Assembly: GCF_008329435.1 (NCBI RefSeq)
Contig: NZ_NPKN01000006.1
Location: 670 to 64,669, forward strand
Reading direction: 5' to 3'
DNA from: Rhodanobacter sp. T12-5
Lineage (GTDB): Bacteria > Pseudomonadota > Gammaproteobacteria > Xanthomonadales > Rhodanobacteraceae
DNA length: 64,000 nucleotides
How positions within the stretch are numbered: the first letter of the stretch is position 1; each line of letters opens with the position of its first letter. Both the position numbers and the translations under genes were made by a program. The notes below the pieces were generated by a model. That model ran no database searches, was not told the origin of the DNA, and was given only the letters and a program-made list of their open reading frames with translations. Positions 6,757 to 15,367 of this stretch are shown here, piece by piece.

Positions 6757-7614
6757 ATGGAATCGATGTACTGGCACGATGGTGATTGGACGTCCGAGCG
6801 GCGTCCGATCCTGGGGTTGAGCGACAACAGCTTCTGGATGGGCAACAGCGTTTTCGACGGCGCGCGCGCTTACGACAACATCATTCCCGACCTGGACTTG
6901 CACTGCGAACGCCTGCTCCGCTCCGCCGTCCACATGCTGATGAAGCCGACCATGGACGCCGCCACGCTCGCGTCGATCTGCAGGGCTGGCGTGGCGCATT
7001 TCGAGCCGGGTGCAGAACTCTACATAAGACCGATGTTTTACGCCCGCGGCGGCTTCATCGTCCCCGATCCCGATACGACCGAGTGTGGCATCGTGATCCA
7101 TCGCGCACCGCTGCCTTCTCGTGACGGCTTCAGTGCCTGCTCCGCACCCTTCCGCCGGCCCCGCCCGGACATGGCACCGACGCTTGCGAAGGCCAGCTGC
7201 CTTTATCCAATGACCCAGCAGGCGCTGAATTATGCGCGGCAGCGTGGATTCGACAACGCGCTGTTGTGCAACGCCGACGACGATGTTGCGGAGTTCTCCA
7301 CGTGCAACGTGATGATCGTGCGTGACTCGATCGTCCATACCCCGGCACCGGATGGCAGCTTCCTGGCTGGCATCACGCGCGCCCGCGTGATCGGCCTGCT
7401 CCGCGATGCCGGGATCGAGGTGGTCGAGTGTCGTCTGCGCTGGCAGGACGTACTCGATGCCGACGAAGTATTCAGCACAGGCAATTTCGGCAAGGTCCTG
7501 CCGGTACACCGCATTGACGACCGCCACTATCCACGCGGCCCGATCGCCGAACAGGCGCACGTGCTGTACCAGGCGTTCGCCCACGACACCGCACGCGCCA
7601 CTGTGGCCGCGTGA
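6757..7614 (+). CDS. Class IV PLP aminotransferase (BCAT-like)
   Basis: 285 aa, fold-type IV family (branched-chain aminotransferase, D-amino acid aminotransferase and aminodeoxychorismate lyase relatives). It begins GDWTSERRPILGL and has the small-domain FDGARAY segment. The PLP lysine is probably Lys145 in TLAKASCLYP, followed by NALLCNADDDVAEFSTCNVMIV, where E-x-S-T-x-N matches the family's cofactor-phosphate region. The ATG at 6757 has a GAGGGGG site just before it; the frame extends to 6679 without a good start. Beside a 4-hydroxymandelate synthase-like gene it may interconvert an aromatic or branched amino acid and its keto acid to supply an NRPS precursor. Substrate is inferred only. 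Confidence 0.85.
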   Translation: MESMYWHDGDWTSERRPILGLSDNSFWMGNSVFDGARAYDNIIPDLDLHCERLLRSAVHMLMKPTMDAATLASICRAGVAHFEPGAELYIRPMFYARGGFIVPDPDTTECGIVIHRAPLPSRDGFSACSAPFRRPRPDMAPTLAKASCLYPMTQQALNYARQRGFDNALLCNADDDVAEFSTCNVMIVRDSIVHTPAPDGSFLAGITRARVIGLLRDAGIEVVECRLRWQDVLDADEVFSTGNFGKVLPVHRIDDRHYPRGPIAEQAHVLYQAFAHDTARATVAA

Positions 7615-7686
7615 AGTCGCGCGAGTGCGTCGCCTGCCAGGCGATCGAGCCGCATCGCCAGAGCAATCATTCTCCGGAGCATATCG

Positions 7687-10600
7687 ATGGTTGAATCCGA
7701 AGCCGCGCACGTAGCTGGTCCTGCGCCCGGTCATCGTGCAGATGCGGCGCGTCGAATCTCGTTCGCGCAGGAACGCCTGTGGATCGTCGACCAGCTTGTC
7801 GATGACAAGGCCCTCTATAACGCATCCATGCGATTCGCGCTGACCGGCGAGATGGATGTGACGGTGTTCGAACGCGCGTTGCGCGAGGTCGCGCGCCGGC
7901 ACGATGTGCTGCGCATGGGCTTCGCCGCCGATGATGGTCATCCCGAGATTGCTGCGCAGCCATCATTCGACCTGACGTTCCAGGACATGCGGGCGCATTC
8001 GGATCCGGTCCAGGCCATGCGCCGCGATCAATGGTCGGTAGCCTCGCGTCCGTTCGACCTGCGGCGTCCACCCCTGCTGCGCGTCGCCTTGTACCGGCTC
8101 GGCGAAGATCACCACGAACTCCTGCTGACCGTGCACCACATCATCTTCGATGGCGCGTCCATCGACATCCTCATGCAGGAACTGGAGGCTCTCTACCCGG
8201 CTTTCCGCGAGGGGCGACCGTCGCCGCTGCCCGAGTTGCCGCTGCAGAGCGGGGATGCTGCGGTTGCCGAGCGCCAGCGGATATCCGGTGCGCTCAAGGA
8301 TGGGATGGTTGCGTATTGGCAATCCCGGCTCGGCGATGAGCTGCCCGTTCTCACCCTGCCCTCGGATCGACCACGGCCGCCAAGGCAGGGTTTTCGCGGA
8401 GACACTTTTCAGAGAGTGGTTGGCGCCGACCTTGCCGCCGCACTCGAAGGGGCCTGCCGACGCGAGCGCGTGACACCCTTCATGTTGATGTTGACGGCTT
8501 ATTCGATCTGGCTGTGCCGTTACGCGGGCCAGCAGGAGGTGGTGGTAGGCAGCCCGTTCGCATTGCGTAGCGACAAGGACACGCGGGGGCTGATCGGCTT
8601 TTTCGTGAACACGGTCGCGCTGCGCATGAAGGTGGACGGCCAGGCATCGTTCCGCCAATTGCTGCGGCAAGCGCGGCATCTCTGTCTCGACGCCTACCCC
8701 CATGGAGAGCTGCCTTTCGGCGAGCTGGTCGGCACGCTGGGTGCCGGTCACGAATCGTCGCATCCACCGATATTCCAGGCGATGCTTGCGGTGCAGAACC
8801 GTCGCCGCCCTGCCGTGCTGTCACCGACGTCGAGCATGACCTACCTGGGCGAGATGGCGATCGACAAGGCGCGTTTCGATGTGTCGATGGTGCTCGATTT
8901 CCTGCAGGACGAGATGATTCTCTCGCTGGAGTACAACCTCGACCTGTTCGATCCGGCCACCGCGAACCGGATGTTCGACCACTTCCTGGTGATGCTCGCT
9001 GCGGCGCTCGACAAGCCCGACCTTGCCGCCGACCAGCTGCCCCTGATGAACGAAGCCGAACACGCTCAATGGCTGGAGTGGTCGACTTTGCCGGTGGCGA
9101 ACGTTCCGGATATCGGCATTCACGACCTCTTCGCGCAAACGGCTGCCAACCGACCGGATGCGGTGGCCGTGCGTTACGGCGAACAGTGCTTTTCGTTCCG
9201 GGAGCTGGACGAGCGTGCGGATCGTCTCGCGGGTTTTCTGTCGGCCGATGGATTGGGTCATGGCGAGCTGGTCGGGCTTTGCCTGCCGCGATCGCCTGAC
9301 TTCCTGGTCGCAGTGCTCGCCCTGTGGAAGGCCGGCGCCGCCTATGTGCCGCTCGATCCGGAGCAGCCGGCCGATCGGCATGCCTATATCATCGGCAACG
9401 CGGGCATCTGCCGCGTCCTGACGATGGTATCGCTCGCAGCACGTTTTACCGGCGAAGGCCGCTTGCTGCTGTGCCTCGATGACCCGGCCACGCAACAACG
9501 GATCGCCGCGTCGGTCGCGCTGCCAACAATCGCCCGCGATCCCCATGACCTTGCTTACGTCATCTACACCTCGGGCTCAACCGGTGAACCGAAAGGCGTG
9601 CTGGTGGAACACCGTGCCGTAAGTCGCCTGCTCGGTGCGCCTGAAGCACTGGGCTATGACCGCGAGACCGTGATGCTGCAGAGCATCAACGTGGCGTTCG
9701 ATGCCTCGGTGCTGGAGACGTGGGCCCCGCTATGTTGTGGCGGCCAATTGGTGCTCTACCCCGGCCAGGGCCTCGATGTCTCGACCTTGCATGCCCTCAT
9801 CGCGGACTACGGCATCAATACGCTGACCCTGCCCGCATCCCTGCTCGATTTGTGGAGCGACCAGTGGCAAGGAAGCACAGGCCTCAAGCGCATCGTGGCC
9901 GGCGGCGAGGCCCTCTCCGCCAGCACGGTCGCGCGCCTGTATGCACTCGACGACCAGGTCACCGTGATCAATCACTATGGCCCGACCGAAAACGGCGTGC
10001 TGAGCAGCTACTACCCGATTCCCCGCGAAATCACCGCGCCGGTGCCGATAGGCCTGCCAGCGCCCGGAACCCAGTTGCTCGTACTCAACGGTGCCGGCCA
10101 AGCGCAGCCAGCTGGCGTCATCGGCGAGCTCTACGTGGCGGGTCAGGGACTCGCCCGCGGCTACCTCGGGCATGCCGAACTCACGGCGGAAAAATTCCTC
10201 CCGGCCGATCCGGCCATGGCCGTTTCGGCTTGCTGGTACCGCACCGGTGATCTCGTGCGCTGGCAAATCCCTGGCGGGAGCGGACGAGCCATCCTGCAAT
10301 TCGTCGGTCGCAGCGACCAGCAGGTGAAGATTCGCGGCTTTCGTATCGAGCTGAGCGAGATCGAGGCCCAACTCCGCGCCTGTCCCGGAGTGCAGGATGC
10401 CAAGGTCGTGGTCCATCGCGCGAATAGCGGAGACAAGCAGATACTCGCCTATATCGTCGCGGCGGAAGACGCACGCGAACGATGGCGCACCTGTCTGCAA
10501 CAGAAATTGCCGGCCTATATGGTGCCGGCTGCCCTTGTCATGGTGCCTGCATGGCCGCTGACGCAGAACGGCAAGCTGGACCTGAAGGCATTGCCTGCAC

Positions 10601-13600
10601 CTGATCGAAGCGCTTACACCATCGATGCCTTTGCGACCCCGACGTCCACGCGCGAGGAAGCGCTGCTGGCCGTATGGCAAGACCTGCTCAAGATGGATCG
10701 CATCAGCATCGATGACAATTTCTTCGAGATCGGTGGCCACTCGCTGCTGGCGACGCGCCTGCAAAATCGCATCCGTGCCGAGCTGGAGGCCGAGTTGCCG
10801 TTGCGCACGATATTCGAGGCTCCCACCGTGCGCCAGCTGGCCGCATGCGTGGACGCCCTGCATGCGCCGGTTGGCGCGGCACTCCACTCCCGCCCTCGTT
10901 CGTTGCCGCCCATCGCGGCGATGGGCGGCTGCAATGACGCGCCGTTGTCTCATGCGCAGCAACGGCTGTGGTTCATCCACCGCCTCGACAGCGCCAGTGC
11001 GCAATACCATATCCCTTATCGGTTGAGCATGGATGGTGCGCTCGACATCGATGCGCTGCGCAAGGCGTTGCGCGATCTGGTCGAGCGTCACGCCATCCTG
11101 CGCACGGTATTCCGCGAAGTGGACGGCGAACCACGGCAGGTCGTTCTGCCGCCCGCCGACTTCAATCTGCCGGTGCTCGACCTTTGCGAGGTCGAAGAAT
11201 CCGAGCGGCAGCTCGAAGCCGAACGCTGCCTGCATGCCGAGGCGCTGCGTCCATTTGACCTGGCCCGAGAGGGATCGCTGCGCGCGCAACTCCTGCGACT
11301 GGCGGCGAACCGGCACTGGCTCGCCTTGACGGTTCATCACATTGCGGCCGATGGCTGGGCCATGGGTATCGTGCAAAGGGAGCTCGCTGCGCTGTACGCG
11401 ATGCATCGAAACGACGAACCGGCATCGCTGCCTCCGTTGCCGCTGCAGTACACCGACTACGCGCGCTGGCAGCGCCAATGGCTGGATGAAGCGGCGCTGG
11501 AATCGCAACTAACGTTCTGGCAGGACCGCTTGCGCGGCCTGCCCTTGCTGCATGGCTTGCCGCTGGACCGCCCGCGTCCCGGCATTCAGAGCTATCGCGG
11601 AGCAGTTCATCGGCAAGTGTTGCCGAGCAGTCTCGTCGAGCGTCTTCAGACCCTGGTGCAACATCACGACGCCACTTTGTTCATGGGCTTGCACAGCGTC
11701 TTTGCCCTGCTGCTTTCGCGTTACAGCGGCGAGAACGACATCGTGGTCGGCACGCCCGTGGCAAACCGCCGCGATGAAGCGCTGATGCCGATGGTGGGGT
11801 TGTTCATCAACACCCTGGTTTTCCGCAGCGACATGTCGGGCAACCCCACTTTCATCGACCTGCTCGCCCAGGCCAGGACGTATGCGCTGGATGCGTACGA
11901 ACATCAGGACCTGCCGTTCGAATTGCTGGTGGAGCGGATCAATCCCGCCCGCAATGCGTCCTATAGCCCCTTGTTCCAGATTCTGTTCGCACTGCAGAAC
12001 ACGGATGCTGCGGACATGGTGCTGCCGGATCTCGTCGCGAAACCGATTCCGTTCGCCGAACGATTCGCGAAGTTCGACCTTGCCCTCAACCTTCAACCCG
12101 TCGACGGCGAGATCCTCGCCGAATGGGAATACGACGCCGACCTGTTCGACGTCGCCACCATCGAGCAGATGGCCTCGTCCTACCGGGTGATGCTGGAAGC
12201 CGTCCTCGATGCCCCCGACGCACGCGTGCGGCAGTTGCCGCTGCTCGACGCGGCCGGTCAGGCGCGCGTGCTTGCACTGGGCAACGACACGGATCGCCCA
12301 TACCCCGCACAGGATTGCCTGCACACGCTGATCGAGCGCCATGCCGAGCTTGCACCCGACGCTGTCGCGGTGATCCACGGGAGTACGACGCTCAGCTATG
12401 CACAGCTCAATCGGGAAGCCAATCGCCTGGCGCACCATCTGCGCGGGCTGGGCGTGGCCGGCGACGTACCTGTAGCCATTGCCATGGAGCGCGGACCATC
12501 GCTGGTCGTCGGCCTGCTCGCCATATTGAAGGCCGGCGGTGCCTATGTGCCCCTCGATGCCGGATATCCGCAAGCGCGACTCGCGATCATGCTGGCCGAC
12601 AGCGCCCCCGCGGTGATCCTGGTCGATGAAAACACCCGCCCGAGGATCGAGGCAGCGCTCTGCGAGAGCGGAGCTTCGACGCGCCCACATGTGCTGGACG
12701 TCCAGGGCGACGCCGAACAATGGCATCGCAACAGCGAGTCGAACCCGTCCCTGGAAGACATCGGCCTCACCTCGGCCCACGTGGCCTACATCATCTACAC
12801 CTCCGGCTCCACCGGTCGGCCAAAGGGGGTGATGAACGAGCATCGCGCCATCGTCAATCGCTTGCGCTGGTTGCAGGAGGCTCACCCGCTGAACGACCGG
12901 GACAAGTTCCTGCAGACGGCGGCGATCGGCTTCGGTGCCTCGGTATTCGAGATCTTCTGGCCGCTGCTTGCCGGTGCGCAGTTGGTGTTGAGCGAGGGTC
13001 AGGGCCACAAGGACCCGACGTACCTGTGCGAACTGATCGTGCGCGAGGGCGTCACCGTCCTGTTCTTCGTGCCATCCATGCTGCAGGCGTTCCTCGATCA
13101 GCCGCACGCGGGCGATTGCAAGATCCTCAGGCACATCCTGTGCGGCGGCGAGCCGCTATCGGGCATGCTTGCCCGCCGTTGTCGCGAGCAGCTTCCGCAG
13201 GCCGGCCTGACGCATTTGTATGGCTCCAGCGAAACGGCGGTGCTCTCCGCCAGTTGGGACTGCTCGGCCGGCGTGGTGCCGGACAAGGTTCCCATCGGCA
13301 AGGCGGGTGCCAACACACGCATCTACATTTTGGACGAGCTGGGAAGGCCGGTGCCGCGCGGTGTGCGTGGCGAGATCCACGTTGGTGGCTGCCAGGTTGC
13401 ACGCGGCTATTTCCGCCGTCCCGAGCTGGATGCCGAACGCTTCGTGGCAGACCCGTATCATCCCGCAGCCGGCGCACGGATGTGCCGCACTGGCGACCTC
13501 GGTCGACAACTTCCGGACGGCAACATCGAGCACCTGGGCCGTAACGATTTCCAGATCAAGATCCGTGGCCAACGCGTGGAACTTGGCGACATCGAGGCAC

Positions 13601-14169
13601 AAATGCTCGCCTTTGCCGGCATCCGGCAGGCCGTGCTTCTGGCGCGGGATGATGGTGCCGAGCTGCGACTTGTCGCCTATCTGGTACCGACGGACCCGGA
13701 TGTGTCGGAGGATGCCTTGCTGCCGGCCTTGCGCGAGCACCTGGCGTCGCAGTTGCCTTCGCACATGCTTCCGGCCGCCTATGTCGTGCTTGCGCGTCTG
13801 CCCCTCAACGCCAACGGCAAGCTCGACCGCGCAGCCTTGCCTGCGCCAGGGGGGCGCGGTGCCGAAGGCACATTGCAGCCACCTGAAAATGATCTGCAGC
13901 GGCAACTGCTGGAGATCTGGCAGACCTTGCTGAAGCAGCCGCACATCGGCATCACCTGCGATTTCTTCGCAGCCGGCGGGCACTCGTTGTTGGCATTGCG
14001 CCTCGCCAATTGCGTGCGAGAGAAGTTCGATTACGAACTCGAGCTCAAGGCGTTCTTCGCCGCTCCCACGGTCCGCGCACTCGCCGAGGCAATCCACCGC
14101 CACCGTCAGGCGCGGCTCGCCGCGAAGCGTTTCAACGAGTGCGACCTCTCCGACATCGTCGAATTCTAG
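7687..14169 (+). CDS. NRPS, two modules (C-A-T-C-A-T)
   Basis: 2160 aa. Order: C (about 18-450, HHIIFDG near 150), A (475-970), T (Ser1019), C (1085-1520, HHIAADG near 1218), A (1543-2040), T (Ser2100). Both C domains have intact HHxxxDG and look like LCL or related types; no epimerase domain is present. The first A domain reads D-A-L-T-V-G-H-V-L (no close match I know; V-G-H recalls Asp-type codes but the Lys is missing). The second reads G-A-F-F-L-G-L-V-L and has FGAS (Gly1750) where FDxS is normal, and YGSSE instead of YGPTE. It therefore lacks the Asp that binds the alpha-amino group, which suggests a non-amino acid or altered substrate. The C-terminus ends in a short acidic tail (NECDLSDIVEF), a possible docking motif for the next synthetase. 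Confidence 0.95.
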   Translation: MVESEAAHVAGPAPGHRADAARRISFAQERLWIVDQLVDDKALYNASMRFALTGEMDVTVFERALREVARRHDVLRMGFAADDGHPEIAAQPSFDLTFQDMRAHSDPVQAMRRDQWSVASRPFDLRRPPLLRVALYRLGEDHHELLLTVHHIIFDGASIDILMQELEALYPAFREGRPSPLPELPLQSGDAAVAERQRISGALKDGMVAYWQSRLGDELPVLTLPSDRPRPPRQGFRGDTFQRVVGADLAAALEGACRRERVTPFMLMLTAYSIWLCRYAGQQEVVVGSPFALRSDKDTRGLIGFFVNTVALRMKVDGQASFRQLLRQARHLCLDAYPHGELPFGELVGTLGAGHESSHPPIFQAMLAVQNRRRPAVLSPTSSMTYLGEMAIDKARFDVSMVLDFLQDEMILSLEYNLDLFDPATANRMFDHFLVMLAAALDKPDLAADQLPLMNEAEHAQWLEWSTLPVANVPDIGIHDLFAQTAANRPDAVAVRYGEQCFSFRELDERADRLAGFLSADGLGHGELVGLCLPRSPDFLVAVLALWKAGAAYVPLDPEQPADRHAYIIGNAGICRVLTMVSLAARFTGEGRLLLCLDDPATQQRIAASVALPTIARDPHDLAYVIYTSGSTGEPKGVLVEHRAVSRLLGAPEALGYDRETVMLQSINVAFDASVLETWAPLCCGGQLVLYPGQGLDVSTLHALIADYGINTLTLPASLLDLWSDQWQGSTGLKRIVAGGEALSASTVARLYALDDQVTVINHYGPTENGVLSSYYPIPREITAPVPIGLPAPGTQLLVLNGAGQAQPAGVIGELYVAGQGLARGYLGHAELTAEKFLPADPAMAVSACWYRTGDLVRWQIPGGSGRAILQFVGRSDQQVKIRGFRIELSEIEAQLRACPGVQDAKVVVHRANSGDKQILAYIVAAEDARERWRTCLQQKLPAYMVPAALVMVPAWPLTQNGKLDLKALPAPDRSAYTIDAFATPTSTREEALLAVWQDLLKMDRISIDDNFFEIGGHSLLATRLQNRIRAELEAELPLRTIFEAPTVRQLAACVDALHAPVGAALHSRPRSLPPIAAMGGCNDAPLSHAQQRLWFIHRLDSASAQYHIPYRLSMDGALDIDALRKALRDLVERHAILRTVFREVDGEPRQVVLPPADFNLPVLDLCEVEESERQLEAERCLHAEALRPFDLAREGSLRAQLLRLAANRHWLALTVHHIAADGWAMGIVQRELAALYAMHRNDEPASLPPLPLQYTDYARWQRQWLDEAALESQLTFWQDRLRGLPLLHGLPLDRPRPGIQSYRGAVHRQVLPSSLVERLQTLVQHHDATLFMGLHSVFALLLSRYSGENDIVVGTPVANRRDEALMPMVGLFINTLVFRSDMSGNPTFIDLLAQARTYALDAYEHQDLPFELLVERINPARNASYSPLFQILFALQNTDAADMVLPDLVAKPIPFAERFAKFDLALNLQPVDGEILAEWEYDADLFDVATIEQMASSYRVMLEAVLDAPDARVRQLPLLDAAGQARVLALGNDTDRPYPAQDCLHTLIERHAELAPDAVAVIHGSTTLSYAQLNREANRLAHHLRGLGVAGDVPVAIAMERGPSLVVGLLAILKAGGAYVPLDAGYPQARLAIMLADSAPAVILVDENTRPRIEAALCESGASTRPHVLDVQGDAEQWHRNSESNPSLEDIGLTSAHVAYIIYTSGSTGRPKGVMNEHRAIVNRLRWLQEAHPLNDRDKFLQTAAIGFGASVFEIFWPLLAGAQLVLSEGQGHKDPTYLCELIVREGVTVLFFVPSMLQAFLDQPHAGDCKILRHILCGGEPLSGMLARRCREQLPQAGLTHLYGSSETAVLSASWDCSAGVVPDKVPIGKAGANTRIYILDELGRPVPRGVRGEIHVGGCQVARGYFRRPELDAERFVADPYHPAAGARMCRTGDLGRQLPDGNIEHLGRNDFQIKIRGQRVELGDIEAQMLAFAGIRQAVLLARDDGAELRLVAYLVPTDPDVSEDALLPALREHLASQLPSHMLPAAYVVLARLPLNANGKLDRAALPAPGGRGAEGTLQPPENDLQRQLLEIWQTLLKQPHIGITCDFFAAGGHSLLALRLANCVREKFDYELELKAFFAAPTVRALAEAIHRHRQARLAAKRFNECDLSDIVEF

Positions 14170-14188
14170 AACCCGGCAAGGACTCACC

Positions 14189-15349
14189 ATGGGCTACGAA
14201 CTCTCCGGCAATACGCTTGAACGCGACATACCCGCCTTGTTGCCGCTTGAAGCGCCCGCAGTGGACGGCGACCGGCATCCCGCGCTGGGCGTCATCGCAG
14301 ACTGGGCAAGAAATTACCTCTGCTGTCCGCATGCCGAGCTCGGACGCAACGGGCCGGTCTGCCCTTTCGTACCCGGCGCATTGCAGAAGCAGCTGCTGTT
14401 CGCGACCGTGTATGAAGATCCCGGTATCGACGTCGACGATATCAAGACGATCCTGCTGCGCGAGATGGAGCGCTTCATCAAGCTCGATCCGGTCTCGGGC
14501 AACGAGGCTCAGTTCAAATCGCTGATGGTGATGTTCCCCCAATTGTCCGTCGACGACCTGGACATGATCGAGGTCGCCCAGGCCGAATTGCAGAAGCACT
14601 TCGTGCCGAACGGCCTGATGGTGGGTGAATTCCATTCCGGCCCGCCCCAGAAAGGCGGGCTGTGGAACAGCGCGTTCCGGCCGCTCTACAGCCCGGTGCC
14701 CATGCTGGTGATCCGGCACATGGTACCCACCGACCTGCTGTTCCTGAAAGACAGTGCACAGCTGTTTCGCGAGTATGTGCAGATTTACGGCAACGCGGTG
14801 CCGGAACGTTTCCGCGCCCAATTCGAGGAAGCTGCGGAGCGCTTTGGCATGACGACGAATCCGGATGAAAATGCCCCGCAAGCCGCGCCGCGAATCATCG
14901 ACGCGCTCGATGCGGCGGGCCTCACCTACCGTGTGCATTGCCACGACAATTACCCTCTTCCCATCCGCGTGCCGAAGGATTTCGCCGACGCGCTTGGTTA
15001 TGCCGTGGGGCGCATCACCAAGACGCTGTTCCTGAAAAGCCGCGATGACGCGCGCTACTACCTTGTGATCTGCAGCATGGACAAACGGGTCGACCTGCGT
15101 GGCCTGGCCGCCAAGCTGGGTACCGGGCGACTGGAACTGGCGCCACTTGCCGACCTGCAACGTCTCGTCGGTTATCCGCCGACGTCGGTCACGCCGATCG
15201 CGGTGGCTGGTATCCCGGTGTTCATGGATGAGACCTTGTTTCAGTTCCCCACCGTGCTGACCGGCAGCGGTGTGCCCCGGGTGGAGATCGAGATCGCGCC
15301 GGCCGACCTGCGCGCTTCATGCGCTGCCCAGATCCTGGCCATGGCCTGA
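14189..15349 (+). CDS. DUF6875 / YbaK-ProX editing domain fusion
   Basis: 386 aa. Residues about 20-205 resemble the DUF6875 family found in NRPS operons, with the Cys-rich NYLCCPHAELGRNGPVCPF segment. Residues about 222-386 look like a YbaK/ProX trans-editing domain of the aminoacyl-tRNA deacylase type (GRITKTLFLK, then YPPTSVTPIAV and PVFMDETLF). YbaK relatives hydrolyse wrongly charged aminoacyl-tRNA. Here, between two synthetase genes (19 nt after one, 18 nt before the next), a role in removing wrong aminoacyl groups, or in protecting tRNA from an unusual amino acid made by the cluster, is an attractive inference. Nothing in the sequence proves either. Confidence 0.75.
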   Translation: MGYELSGNTLERDIPALLPLEAPAVDGDRHPALGVIADWARNYLCCPHAELGRNGPVCPFVPGALQKQLLFATVYEDPGIDVDDIKTILLREMERFIKLDPVSGNEAQFKSLMVMFPQLSVDDLDMIEVAQAELQKHFVPNGLMVGEFHSGPPQKGGLWNSAFRPLYSPVPMLVIRHMVPTDLLFLKDSAQLFREYVQIYGNAVPERFRAQFEEAAERFGMTTNPDENAPQAAPRIIDALDAAGLTYRVHCHDNYPLPIRVPKDFADALGYAVGRITKTLFLKSRDDARYYLVICSMDKRVDLRGLAAKLGTGRLELAPLADLQRLVGYPPTSVTPIAVAGIPVFMDETLFQFPTVLTGSGVPRVEIEIAPADLRASCAAQILAMA

Positions 15350-15367
15350 CCACGAGAACCGTCGCTC

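Noticed and set aside
9730-13134. Long minus-strand frames inside the NRPS genes (592 and 541 codons)
   Set aside because: They are antisense shadows of the synthetase, with low-complexity Gln/Arg/His composition.
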